A stretch of DNA of 64,000 nt from Streptomyces sp. Y2F8-2 (GCF_014905555.1 NZ_BNGS01000012.1:124001-188000); one strand, 5' to 3'. Counted from the first letter of the stretch, positions 34,428-42,137 are shown. The notes: generated by a model from the letters alone, not told the origin. Made by a program: numbers and translations.

Positions 34428-35743
34428 CACACGTCCCGGGCGGTGCGGAAGCCGGAGAAGATCTGGCGCCGGATCGGATAGTCCCAGTTCCGGAAGGTGC
34501 CCCGGCAGGCCACCGGGTCCACGGCGAACGAACCGCCGCGCAGCACCTTGTACTCCGGTCCGAAGAACACCTCCGAGTACTCCTTGTACGGGAACGCCGT
34601 GAACCCCGGGTAGGGCAGGAAGTCGCTCGACGTCCACTCCCACACGTCACCGATCAGCTGCCGTACGCCGAGCGGGGAGGCGCCCGCGGGGTAACTGCCG
34701 ACCGGTGCGGGACGCAGGTGCCGCTGCCCGAGGTTGGCGTGCTCGGGGGTGGGGTCGGCCTCGCCCCACGGGTAGCGCCGGGACCGTCCCGTGGCAGGGT
34801 CGTGGCGGGCGGCCTTCTCCCACTCGATCTCGGTGGGCAGCCGGCGCCCCGTCCAGCGCGCGTACGCGTCCGCCTCGTACCAGCACACGTGCAGCACCGG
34901 CTCGTCGGGCGGTACGACCTCGGTGACGCCGAAGCGCCGCCGCAGCCACTGCCCGCCCTCGCGACGCCAGAACAGCGGGGCCTCGATGCCGTGCTTCCGG
35001 ACATGGGCCCAGCCCTCAGGGCTCCACCAGCGCTCGTCGCCGTAGCCGCCGTCCTCGATGAAGGCCGCGTAGGCGCCGTTCGTCACCGGGACGGCGTCGA
35101 TGTAGAACGGAGGCACCTGGCGCTGGTGCGCGGGCCGCTCGTTGTCCAGTGCCCACGGCTCGGTGGAGGTGCCCATGATGAACGGGCCGCCGGGCACGAA
35201 CACCTCGGACGGGCCGTCGTACGGCGCCACCGGCTCCGGATCCGGGGCGGTGAGCGCCTGCGGGCCCTTGCGGAGCTGGTGTGTGATCAGCATCGTCTCG
35301 TCGTGCTGCTGCTCGTGCTGGGCGATCATGCCGAACGCGAAGCCCGCCTCGGTCAGGCGCCGGCCCGTCAGCGGCGTGCGCTCCAGCACGTCCAGGGCCC
35401 GCCCGCGCACCTCGGCGGCGTAGCGGCGGGCCTCGTCGGGCGGCAGCAGCGGCAGCGAGGGCCGCTCGGCGCGCGGGTGTTCGAAGGCGTCGTACAGCCC
35501 GTCGATCTCGGGCCGCATCGCCTCTCGGCCGGCGACCGCGCGCAGCAGCCACAGCTCTTCCTGGTTGCCTATGTGCGCCAGGTCCCACACCAGCGGTGAC
35601 ATCAGCGGGGAGTGCTGTGCCGTCAGGTCGGATTCGTCGACGCAGGTGGTCAGGAGCGCGGTGCGGTCGCGGGCCGTGGTGAGGGCGTCCAGCGCGCGCT
35701 CCCGGAGTATCTCGGGGTCGATCGGGGACCGTTCGTCGGTCAT
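34427..35743 (-). CDS. egtB: EgtB, hercynylcysteine sulfoxide synthase
   Basis: A 438-residue non-heme iron enzyme that joins hercynine to gamma-glutamylcysteine by oxidative C-S bond formation. The DinB-like N-terminal domain supplies the iron ligands: His57 in DLAHIGNQ and His143/His147 in AQHEQQHDE. The C-terminal formylglycine-generating-enzyme-like domain (about 185-435) shows VPGGPFIMGT, RLPTEIEWEKAAR and GDVWEWTSSDF. The ATG at 35743 overlaps the egtA stop (ATGA) and its TGA overlaps egtC. All key residues seem to be present. Confidence 0.96.
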   Translation of the reverse strand: MTDERSPIDPEILRERALDALTTARDRTALLTTCVDESDLTAQHSPLMSPLVWDLAHIGNQEELWLLRAVAGREAMRPEIDGLYDAFEHPRAERPSLPLLPPDEARRYAAEVRGRALDVLERTPLTGRRLTEAGFAFGMIAQHEQQHDETMLITHQLRKGPQALTAPDPEPVAPYDGPSEVFVPGGPFIMGTSTEPWALDNERPAHQRQVPPFYIDAVPVTNGAYAAFIEDGGYGDERWWSPEGWAHVRKHGIEAPLFWRREGGQWLRRRFGVTEVVPPDEPVLHVCWYEADAYARWTGRRLPTEIEWEKAARHDPATGRSRRYPWGEADPTPEHANLGQRHLRPAPVGSYPAGASPLGVRQLIGDVWEWTSSDFLPYPGFTAFPYKEYSEVFFGPEYKVLRGGSFAVDPVACRGTFRNWDYPIRRQIFSGFRTARDV

Positions 35744-37056
35744 GTGCGGATGTCCTTCCCGTGGAACCGGGTGTCGTCCCCGCCGGAGGGGGTGTCCTTC
35801 CCGTGGAACCGGAGCAGCAGGTCGTCGGCGGGGCAGCGGCCCCGGGCCACATAGCGGTCGGTGAACTCGGCGACGGCACCCAGCACGTCGGCGGTGGCAC
35901 CGAGCCTCGGCAGCGCCTCGGCGGCGGCCGCGAAGCAGGCGACGGCGGCCTCGTGCAGCTCGGGGTCGGCCAGGCCGTCGCGGGCCGCGGCGATCCACAG
36001 AGGGTTGCACGGCGGCGGCAGGGGGCCCGCCCGCTCCGCGAGCGGTTTGACCGACCGGTAGGCGGTCTCGGCGGCCTCGGGGTCGTCGAAGAGCGCGGCC
36101 GTCACGGCGAGCGGCACGATCCAGCCGTCGTCACCCGGCTGCGCGTCGATCATGCGCAGTTCCAGATGGCCGCGCGGTCTGACCGGAGGGAACAGCGTCG
36201 TCAGGTGGTAGTCCAGGTCCCCGCGGTCCGGCGGATCGGCGGACCGGGTCCAGGCCCGGAAACTCAGGCCCTGCGGCACCCGCCACGGACCGCTGCCGTC
36301 GCGGACGCACATCACCGGCGCGTCCAGCACACGCCGGGCCCAGGCGGCGCGCGGGTCGCCGTCGAGCGGGGGCGCGCTGGAGCGGCCCGGGTCCATGGCC
36401 GTCCACAGGAACTGCCGTGTCGAGCGCCAGCCCGTGGGCCGGCCCCCGGCCAGCGGGGAGTGCGCGAACGCGGCGACCAGGACCGCGCCCAGCTGGTGCG
36501 CCAGCCGCCAGCGCCGCCCGAAGCCCAGGGGCCCCGGCTCCTCGTGTCCGGCGTCCAGGCACACCTGCACGGAGGCGGAGGAGCACATCATGGACCGCCC
36601 CTCGGGTCCCGCACGGTCCAGGCAGCGCTCCATGGCGTCGTAGCGCGGCTCGCGGAGGTAGCGGCGGGGAGCGCGCCAGGGGTCGTGGCCGTGGCCGCTG
36701 AGGGCGAGGCCTGCCTCGCGCAGCACGGCGCGCACCGCGTCGAGGTCGGCGGAGACGGACCCGACGCACTCCATGAGGGAGGCGGCGGGAGCGGAGCTGA
36801 GCTCCAGCTGACCGCCGGGTTCGACCGTGAGGGCCGAACGCAGGGGCAGGGTCCGCAGCGCGGCATAGGCCGCGTCGAGACGTTCCGGTGGTACGGGGAG
36901 CCACGGCGTGCGCGGCTCGTGGACGAGCCATTCCACTTCGACACCGAGCGAGCGGGGTGGTCCGGTCTTGAAACAGATACCGCGGACCAGCGCCTCCACG
37001 TCGGCTTCGGTGACGGCGGAGCCGTGCTCCGTACAGTCACTCACCGAATCGGACAT
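35740..37056 (-). CDS. egtA: EgtA, glutamate-cysteine ligase of ergothioneine pathway
   Basis: A 438-residue ligase that makes gamma-glutamylcysteine for EgtB. Signatures of the GCS2/EgtA group are LGVEVEWLVHEP, VEPGGQLELSSAP (about 95-107) and SASVQVCLDAG. The ATG at 37056 is preceded by AGGAGG; an in-frame ATG nine codons earlier is weaker. It is the first gene of egtABCD. The C-terminus carries an in-frame 14-residue duplication (RFHGKDTPSGGDDT then RFHGKDIRT) formed by a DNA repeat at 35751-35812, so the tail is recently expanded and likely dispensable. Confidence 0.95.
   Translation of the reverse strand: MSDSVSDCTEHGSAVTEADVEALVRGICFKTGPPRSLGVEVEWLVHEPRTPWLPVPPERLDAAYAALRTLPLRSALTVEPGGQLELSSAPAASLMECVGSVSADLDAVRAVLREAGLALSGHGHDPWRAPRRYLREPRYDAMERCLDRAGPEGRSMMCSSASVQVCLDAGHEEPGPLGFGRRWRLAHQLGAVLVAAFAHSPLAGGRPTGWRSTRQFLWTAMDPGRSSAPPLDGDPRAAWARRVLDAPVMCVRDGSGPWRVPQGLSFRAWTRSADPPDRGDLDYHLTTLFPPVRPRGHLELRMIDAQPGDDGWIVPLAVTAALFDDPEAAETAYRSVKPLAERAGPLPPPCNPLWIAAARDGLADPELHEAAVACFAAAAEALPRLGATADVLGAVAEFTDRYVARGRCPADDLLLRFHGKDTPSGGDDTRFHGKDIRT
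35751..35812. repeat. 20-bp direct repeat at egtA 3' end
   Basis: TGTCCTTCCCGTGGAACCGG occurs perfectly at 35751-35770 and again at 35793-35812, 42 bases apart (14 codons), so the duplication is in frame with egtA. The first copy also abuts the egtB start. Confidence 0.9.
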
Positions 37057-37355
37057 GTCGGGATCCTCCTGAGGTTCCACCATGTCGCCGATCAGGCCCC
37101 AGGAGGCCGGACCGGCATCGCTCGTCCCACCCAAGACGTTCCCATGGATTCGCACAAGGGTGCACAGTGGGGCTTTCCGGACTGCTTTCCGCTTGTTGCA
37201 CGAGTCGCGAGAGGTTGTTTCCGGGACCGCGAAACTCTGTTGCGGCGTGAGACCAGCATCGCTCACCATGCGTTCATGAGCACGACGGGGGAGATCGGCG
37301 CCGCGCCGGGGGAGCGGTCGCACGGTGCGCTCACGGCGCCCACGGGGGTGGCGCC

Positions 37356-37703
37356 GTGAGCGCGCGCCTGTGCGGGACCGCGCGGCAGACGGGGGAGATC
37401 CGTGGCGGCGGGGCCCACCGCGCGCCCGACATACGGCGGCCAACGCCGCGGCGGTCGAGGCCGCCCGCACACGGACGTGGAGGTACGGCCCGGACGCGGT
37501 GGACGTACGGCCGACCGGCCAGGTCACCGGGGTCTTGGAGGTCACCGGCGAGAGCAGCCCGGAAGCCGCCCGGCGCCCTTTCGGCCGGTCGGGTGAACCG
37601 GCGGCCGTCCTGAACTTCGCCTCCGCCCTCCCCCAAGCTCTCAACCTCGTTCGAGCAGGGACCCCCCATCCCGGGCGGCGGCGCCCCGGCGCAGGCGGCC
37701 GGG
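37356..37703 (+). pseudogene. TIGR02452-type (macro-domain) gene, frameshifted and interrupted
   Basis: Three plus frames together spell the N-terminal half of a TIGR02452 protein. Frame 1 (GTG 37356) gives VSARLCGTARQTGEI; a second frame gives VAAGPTARPTYGG; the third, from about 37439, gives AAAVEAARTRTWRYGPD, then VTGVLEVTGESSPEAARR and GEPAAVLNFASA. A repeat element then interrupts, and PGGGAPAQAA (37671-37700) continues the expected NFASARNPGGG...GAQAQEE motif. The C-terminal catalytic part is lost. The family binds ADP-ribose-like ligands. It is divergent from egtA, a position I recall for an intact homologue in other Streptomyces. I reconstructed it by eye. Confidence 0.6.
37627..37670. 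repeat. Short interspersed repeat inserted in TIGR02452 pseudogene
   Basis: The sequence contains CCTCCCCCAAGCTCTCAACC, TCGTTCGAGC and CCCCCCATC, an imperfect palindrome related to the element in the egtC tail (33623-33668, opposite strand). It lies exactly between codons for NFASA and PGGG of the pseudogene. Confidence 0.65.
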
Positions 37704-37770
37704 GGGTTCCACCGGCTGCCGGCCGGGCGCCGGTGCGCGGGGTACGGAGGGCGCCGCCCGACCCCGGGGC

Positions 37771-38217
37771 TCAGTTCCAGCCGTAGCGTTCCCTCAGCCG
37801 GTGCACCACGAGGTTGAACCGCATCCGGTCCAGCGCGCACGCCTCGCGCCGCATGCCGGCCTCGTGCACCCGGAGGACCCGGTCCACGTCCACCCAGGAC
37901 TCGCGCCCGGACCGGTCCCAGGGCCCGCTCCCGATCGGCACCCACTCCCGGTCGCCGTCGTGCCGCTTGCTGGAGAGCTGCACGGCCAGCAGCGTGCCCG
38001 CCGCCTCACGGGCGACCACGAGCACCGGGCGGTCCTTGCCGCGCCCGTCGTTCTCCTCGAACGGCACCCACGTCCAGACGATCTCGCCGGGGTCGGGGTC
38101 GCCGTCGTGCGCGGGGGAGTACTCGGTCCGTACCCGGCCCACCTCACGGGGGTCGGCCTCCGTGGTGGCGGAGGGGCCGTGGCGGCCGGGGACGTCTTCT
38201 TCGGTAAAGGCAGTCAC
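37771..38217 (-). CDS. PemK/MazF-like toxin-family protein
   Basis: A 148-residue protein. After an acidic N-terminus, DPDPGEIVWTWVPFEENDG begins the PemK/MazF barrel; KDRPVLVVAREAAGTLLAVQLSSKRHD is its central strand pair with the conserved Arg-Pro. The C-terminus (SWVDVDRVLRVHE) matches the family end. Members are usually endoribonuclease toxins. The GTG at 38217 is 7 bases after TACCGT with no Shine-Dalgarno sequence, supporting a leaderless start. No classic MazE/PemI antitoxin precedes it; the gene 81 bases upstream encodes a small MT0933-type antitoxin-like protein. It may also be a solitary regulator. Confidence 0.8.
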   Translation of the reverse strand: MTAFTEEDVPGRHGPSATTEADPREVGRVRTEYSPAHDGDPDPGEIVWTWVPFEENDGRGKDRPVLVVAREAAGTLLAVQLSSKRHDGDREWVPIGSGPWDRSGRESWVDVDRVLRVHEAGMRREACALDRMRFNLVVHRLRERYGWN

Positions 38218-38224
38218 GCGGCAC

Positions 38225-38230
38225 ACGGTA
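38225..38230 (-). promoter_or_regulatory. -10 box of leaderless PemK gene
   Basis: On the minus strand TACCGT is 7 bases before the GTG start at 38217. This gives the toxin its own promoter separate from the upstream small gene. Confidence 0.4.
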
Positions 38231-38298
38231 GAGCGTCACGGCGCACGCACGCCGAGCGGGTCGGCTGGTGACGCCGCGTCAACTCGCCATGGCGCCTG

Positions 38299-38493
38299 CT
38301 ACGGCTGGGGCGGGTTGTCCTGCTCAGGCCGCGACCGCATCTGTTCCCTGAGCGCGTCCGGACCCTTGTCGACCGGACCGGGCTGCGCGCCGTGAGGCTG
38401 TTCGCCTGCGGGCTGCCCCGCCTTGTCGTGGCCCTCACCGGTGCGTTCGCCATGGCCCTTGAGCATCTGCCTCAGCTTGTCCATCACGGACAT
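38299..38493 (-). CDS. MT0933-type antitoxin-like small protein
   Basis: A 64-residue hydrophilic protein, MSVMDKLRQMLKGHGERTGE at the start, then a Gly/Gln/Pro-rich middle and a KGPDALREQMRSR helix. The opening resembles the MT0933 antitoxin family (PF14013: MxxMDKxKxxLKGK...DKAG). AAGGAGG precedes the ATG at 38493. It stands on the same strand directly upstream of the PemK-like gene. It is shorter and more Pro-rich than typical members, so the assignment is tentative. Confidence 0.6.
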   Translation of the reverse strand: MSVMDKLRQMLKGHGERTGEGHDKAGQPAGEQPHGAQPGPVDKGPDALREQMRSRPEQDNPPQP

Positions 38494-38575
38494 GACACCC
38501 TCCTTCGCGGGTCTGACCCTCCCTCCAGGATCAGGGCCGTTCGCCAGGGGTGCATCCGCTGGGGGACGTGCCGCG

Positions 38576-38581
38576 TACCCT
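38576..38581 (+). promoter_or_regulatory. -10 box upstream of alpha/beta hydrolase
   Basis: TACCCT ends 6 bases before the ATG at 38588. The intervening CCAGGA could also act as a weak Shine-Dalgarno sequence. Confidence 0.35.
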
Positions 38582-38587
38582 CCAGGA

Positions 38588-39268
38588 ATGACTGACCACT
38601 GCTCGGTCGACGCCGGAGGCGTCCGGCTGGCCTGCCGGATCTCGGGACCGCCCGATGCCCCGCCACTCGTCCTGTTGCACGCCCTTGGTGAAGACGGCTC
38701 CAGCTGGGACGCGGTGGCGCCGCACCTCGCCCGCAACCGGCGCGTGCACGCGCTGGATCTGCGCGGCCACGGCCGAAGCGACTGGCCGGGTGTGTACTCA
38801 CTCGAGCTGATGCGAGCCGATGTACTCGGCTTCCTGGACGCGCTCGGCCTCGGCACGGTGGAGCTGATCGGGCACTCCCTGGGCGGCGTGGTGGCCTACC
38901 TGCTCGCCCAGGACCGCCCGGGGCGGGTGAGCCGGCTCGTCCTGGAGGACGTACCGGTGCCGCGCCCGCGACGCCCGACCGCCCCGGCCCGGCCGGACGG
39001 CGACCTGACCTTCGACTGGGAGGTGGTGACGGCGGTCAGACCGCAGCTCGACACGCCGGATCCGCGCTGGCTGGAGCGGCTCGGCCGGATCACCGCCGAG
39101 ACCCTCGTGCTCGCCGGCGGTCCCGGCAGCCACATCCCCCAGGACGGCATCGCGGAACTGGCGCGCCGGGTCCCGCGCGGGCGGGTGGTCACCATCCCGG
39201 TCGGGCATCTCATCCATGAGGCCGCCCCGGACGCTTTCACGGACGCCGTCTCGGCCTTCCTGCTGTGA
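38588..39268 (+). CDS. Alpha/beta hydrolase
   Basis: A 226-residue alpha/beta-fold hydrolase. LLHALGEDGSSWDAV is the oxyanion-hole loop, LDLRGHGRSDWPG is the typical strand turn and IGHSLGGVVAYLLAQ holds the nucleophile Ser. The acid is likely the Asp in the helix after RVVTIPVGH, and VGHLIHEAAP has the catalytic His. The substrate is unknown. It is compact, with a small lid. The next ORF downstream is a LysR remnant on the other strand. Confidence 0.85.
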   Translation: MTDHCSVDAGGVRLACRISGPPDAPPLVLLHALGEDGSSWDAVAPHLARNRRVHALDLRGHGRSDWPGVYSLELMRADVLGFLDALGLGTVELIGHSLGGVVAYLLAQDRPGRVSRLVLEDVPVPRPRRPTAPARPDGDLTFDWEVVTAVRPQLDTPDPRWLERLGRITAETLVLAGGPGSHIPQDGIAELARRVPRGRVVTIPVGHLIHEAAPDAFTDAVSAFLL

Positions 39269-39280
39269 GCCGTCCCCGGG

Positions 39281-39616
39281 TCAGCGCTTGTACGGGTCGC
39301 CGTCGGGCAGCCAGGCGTCGGGCAGCCAGGCGTCGGGCGCGTGGATGCCGAGGTCGTCGGCCCCCTCGGCCAGGGCGTCGGCGACGGCGCGTACCGCGGC
39401 GCGCTCCTCGCTCTCACGCCAGACCACGGACCACGTCCAGTAGACCTTCGGCGCGATCAGGGGCCGCCGCACCAGGTCGGGGGGCAGGGGAGTGGTCTGG
39501 CCCTTGGGGGAGTTGACCACCGGACGGCGGCTGCGGCGGACGTGGTCGAAGAAGGCGGGGCCGGTGATGCCGCCGTCGGAGATGCGCACCGCGCGGGCCC
39601 CGGTGTCCTCGGACAG
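39281..39616 (-). pseudogene. LysR-family regulator, C-terminal remnant
   Basis: About 110 residues in the minus frame: GPAFFDHVRRSRRPVVNSP, then PLPPDLVRRPLIAPKVYW, WTWSVVWRESEERAAVRAV and ADALAEGADDLGIHAP. This is the last third of a LysR effector domain (WTWxxVWR ... ADxL). The DNA-binding half is absent; upstream in frame the sequence runs straight into a membrane-protein remnant on the other strand. The tail contains a small repeat, DAWLPDAWLPDGD, from a perfect DNA duplication. It reads as the surviving half of a deleted divergent pair. Confidence 0.6.
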
Positions 39617-39777
39617 GTGCCGGGCTCCTGGCCGCCGTCGTGGTCCTCGCCGCCGCGCTCGCCGCGGGCGTCCTGCGCATCGGCTTCCCGCACCACCGGG
39701 CGGTCGTACGGGGCGGCGCCCCGGGAGACAGGGCCGCCACGGCGGACGCCGTACCGGCTTCGACGGACCGTCACTGA
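39616..39777 (+). pseudogene. MFS transporter, C-terminal remnant
   Basis: The plus frame ending at TGA 39775-39777 reads GAGLLAAVVVLAAALAAGVL, then RIGFPHHRAVVRGGAPGDRA and a short polar tail: one transmembrane helix plus cytoplasmic tail, like the last helix of a major-facilitator transporter. No start codon or other helices precede it. It begins where the LysR remnant on the opposite strand ends. Confidence 0.45.
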
Positions 39778-39857
39778 CGCAGCCGCGTTACTGTCGGGCT
39801 GTCGGGACGGCCGCTCAACGACGTACCGCCACCGGAGCCACTGACGGGGAGCCGCAC

Positions 39858-40463
39858 ATGACCACTGCACGGGACCTGCTGATCGTCGCCCTGGGCGCGG
39901 CGCCCGGCCGTTCCGCCGAACCGGGCGATCTCTCGCTCGCGCTCGCGGGAGCGGAGTTGCTCGACCTCCGGGACGCCCGGGCGCTCACGCTGGACGGAGA
40001 CCTCGTCGTACCGGGCGACCCCCCGGTGACCGACGACCGCCTGGTGCGGGAGGCCGCGGCGTCACTCGTCCGGCAGACGCCCCATGAAACCGTCGAGGAC
40101 TGGCTCTGGCGTCGGGGGCGTGGTCTGTCCTCGGCGTATCTGGCCGCTTTCGAGGACGAGGGACTGCTCAAGCGGCAGCACCGCCGCCTGCTGCCGTCCT
40201 GGACCGGTGAGGCGGTGCTGACCGACTCCGCCGCCCGGCAGCGGGCGGCGGACCGATGGGCCGGGGACGAGCCCGTGCTCGCCGCTCTCGCCACGGCCAT
40301 CGGGATCCGTGAGACACCCGCCGGAGAGCTGCCGGAGGAGACCGACGAGGCGGTGACGACGGTGCTCGCCGCCGTCGACGACGCGGTGACGGAGCTGACG
40401 GCCGTACGGCAACGACGAGCCATCGAAAAGGCGGCCTTCGACAACATCTGGAGGGGGAACTGA
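39858..40463 (+). CDS. GPP34 (GOLPH3-like) phosphoprotein
   Basis: A 201-residue alpha-helical protein of the GPP34 family: MTTARDLLIVALGAAPGRS opens the fold, LSLALAGAELLDLRDARAL and RRLLPSWTGEAVL follow, and RQRAADRW is the conserved loop. In eukaryotes GOLPH3 binds phosphoinositides at the Golgi; bacterial members have no defined role but are frequent in Streptomyces. GGGGAG lies 8 bases before the ATG. It is monocistronic, convergent with the SDR gene. Confidence 0.85.
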   Translation: MTTARDLLIVALGAAPGRSAEPGDLSLALAGAELLDLRDARALTLDGDLVVPGDPPVTDDRLVREAAASLVRQTPHETVEDWLWRRGRGLSSAYLAAFEDEGLLKRQHRRLLPSWTGEAVLTDSAARQRAADRWAGDEPVLAALATAIGIRETPAGELPEETDEAVTTVLAAVDDAVTELTAVRQRRAIEKAAFDNIWRGN

Positions 40464-40490
40464 CGCGGACGCGGGCCGCCCGCCGGTCCG

Positions 40491-41186
40491 TTACGCGGTC
40501 CCGTCGTCGAGCGGCTGGGACAGGGCCGCCTTGACCTGCCTCGTCCGCTCGTCGGCGAGGACCTCGACCCGGTTGTCGGCCAGTGCCCGCATGGTCTGCT
40601 CCGCGACGTCCCCGGCGCTGATCTTCGGCGCGTCCGTCCAGTTGGCCAGGTCCGTGTCCACGAAGCCCGCGTGCACCCCGACCACCAGGGTGCCCTGGTC
40701 GCGCAGCCCCTCGCGCAGTGCGCTGGTCAGCGACCACTGCGCCGCCTTGGAGGCCGCATAGCCGGGCCAGCCGGGCCGGCTCGCCCAGGACGCCACCGAC
40801 AGCATGTTCACCAGGGCGCCGCCCCCGTTCCGTGCCAGGACGGGCGCGAAGGCGCGGGCGACGGCCCAGGTGCCGAAGAAGTTCACCTCCATCGCCTCAC
40901 GGGCGCCGTCCAGGGAGCCGTCGAAGAGCTTGGTGCCCCAGCCGCCCACCCCGGCGTTGTTGATCACAATGCTGACGTCACCCGCCGCGGTGGCGGCCGC
41001 GGCGACCTCTTCATGACGGGTGACATCCAGACGCAGCGGCGTGACGTCCGGGTCCGTCACGCTCTCCGGGTCGCGCGCCGCCGCGTAGACCTTGACGGCA
41101 CCGTGGTCGAGCAACGCGCGGGCGAACGCCCTGCCGATGCCGCGGTTCGCACCCGTGACCAGGGCCACCGATCCGGCGATGTCCAT
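40491..41186 (-). CDS. Short-chain dehydrogenase/reductase
   Basis: A 231-residue classical-type SDR. The cofactor loop is VTGANRGIGRAFA (10-22), NNAGVGGWG lies near 90, and the catalytic Tyr-Lys is in YAASKAAQW (about 151-159, with Ser upstream in NMLSVASW). The C-terminus VLADERTRQVKAALSQ is that of the small oxidoreductases without a C-terminal extension. The substrate is unknown. The ATG at 41186 is preceded by AGGAGGAGTC, a strong ribosome-binding site. It is convergent with the GPP34 gene. Confidence 0.9.
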   Translation of the reverse strand: MDIAGSVALVTGANRGIGRAFARALLDHGAVKVYAAARDPESVTDPDVTPLRLDVTRHEEVAAAATAAGDVSIVINNAGVGGWGTKLFDGSLDGAREAMEVNFFGTWAVARAFAPVLARNGGGALVNMLSVASWASRPGWPGYAASKAAQWSLTSALREGLRDQGTLVVGVHAGFVDTDLANWTDAPKISAGDVAEQTMRALADNRVEVLADERTRQVKAALSQPLDDGTA

Positions 41187-41269
41187 GACTCCTCCTCATG
41201 CCGTGGGACGGGACTCGTTCGTCCGCCGACGCGCGCCACCGCCCGGGACCCATCCTTCCCGGGACGGTG

Positions 41270-41872
41270 TCAACTTGCGTTCAGCGCCGGGTCGTTCGGG
41301 TGTTCGCTCAGGGGCGTCGTCTCAACGGTCATCCAGGGCGACAGCGGGAGCGCCTCCAGGACGGCCCCCAGCTCGGTCGTGTCCCCGGCACGCCACAGAC
41401 CCAGCGCCCGCCCCTGGCCCGGTAGCCGCCACAGTCGTACGAGACGCCCCTGGGCGGCCAGTTCCCGCGCACGGACCGCCTCCGCTTCCCTCGCCGGCTC
41501 GATCACCCGAGCGGGCGTGCCCTCGGCCGCCGAGCGAGTGAAGTGGACCAGGAATTCCCGGGCACCCGCCCGTCCGTGCGCCGCCGGCGACGGGTCGTTC
41601 GGGTGCGGTGACAGCGGGGTGACCTCGTCCGTGCGCCACACGCGCAGCGGCATCGAGGCCAGCACTTCCTCCAGCCGGGCGTCGTCCTCGGCCGCGAACA
41701 GCCCCAGCGTGCGCCACTCGCCGGGCCGGAGCGGCGGGCGCCACAGGCGGAGCAGGTGCCCCTGTGCGGCGAGCTCACGCGAGTGCGCGGCCTCACGGGC
41801 GCGGACGTCCGCGACGGCTTCCTCCGATGTGCCGTCGGGGACGTGGGTGGTCATCGTGACGAGGTACTCCAT
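41270..41872 (-). CDS. Tandem muconolactone-isomerase-like protein
   Basis: A 200-residue protein made of two similar ferredoxin-like alpha/beta domains. The first (about 1-93) begins MEYLVTMTTHVPDG and ends PLRVWRTDEVTPLSPHPND; the second (about 103-195) begins REFLVHFTRSAAEG and ends LSPWMTVETTPLSEHPND. Each half resembles the muconolactone delta-isomerase (CatC) family, whose members are normally single-domain of about 90 residues that form decamers. No catechol-pathway genes are near. The duplication is internal and old (the halves differ). ATG 41872 was chosen. Confidence 0.75.
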   Translation of the reverse strand: MEYLVTMTTHVPDGTSEEAVADVRAREAAHSRELAAQGHLLRLWRPPLRPGEWRTLGLFAAEDDARLEEVLASMPLRVWRTDEVTPLSPHPNDPSPAAHGRAGAREFLVHFTRSAAEGTPARVIEPAREAEAVRARELAAQGRLVRLWRLPGQGRALGLWRAGDTTELGAVLEALPLSPWMTVETTPLSEHPNDPALNAS

Positions 41873-41995
41873 GGCGCGACTCCCGTTGCGGCTCGCTGTG
41901 CCCTCCGCATCACCATCACGCGCGGCGCGGCGGCGCGCACCCCTGCCGACCCGGCTCCGGATCCGGTCCCGCACGCCGGCACTACCTGTCAAGGG

Positions 41996-42022
41996 GGTGA
42001 CGGGAATCTCGTCCCGGTCACC
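41996..42022. repeat. Inverted repeat upstream of muconolactone-like gene
   Basis: GGTGACGGGA and TCCCGGTCACC form a near-perfect palindrome around ATCTCG (one unpaired base). It lies in the 312-base gap between the flotillin stop and the divergent-in-position 41872 start, about 125 bases upstream of the latter. It may be an operator or hairpin. The rest of the gap, 41873-41995, shows nothing I recognise. Confidence 0.4.
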
Positions 42023-42100
42023 GTCCAGGCCACGGCCGCCCGAGCCGGAGCCCGGCCCGCCCCCCGCCGGGGTCACCGGGCACCACGCCGCAGAACGCGC

Positions 42101-42136
42101 TTCGGGCGTACAGGATCCGAATCCCGTACGCCCGAA
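42101..42136 (-). terminator. Terminator of flotillin operon
   Basis: An 11-bp perfect stem (TTCGGGCGTAC / GTACGCCCGAA) with a 14-base loop lies 49 bases after the flotillin stop at 42185 on the minus strand. Confidence 0.7.
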
Positions 42137-42137
42137 A

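Noticed and set aside
32248..37056. EgtE (beta-lyase) gene expected in an egtABCDE set
   Set aside because: Only egtA-D are present; dodecin and the PAS-LuxR/HAD genes follow, and no PLP-enzyme frame is visible. A lyase may lie elsewhere.
37276..37359. 28-codon ORF MSTTGEIGAAPGERSHG
   Set aside because: It has no homology and no good ribosome-binding site; it precedes the pseudogene start and may only be upstream sequence of it.
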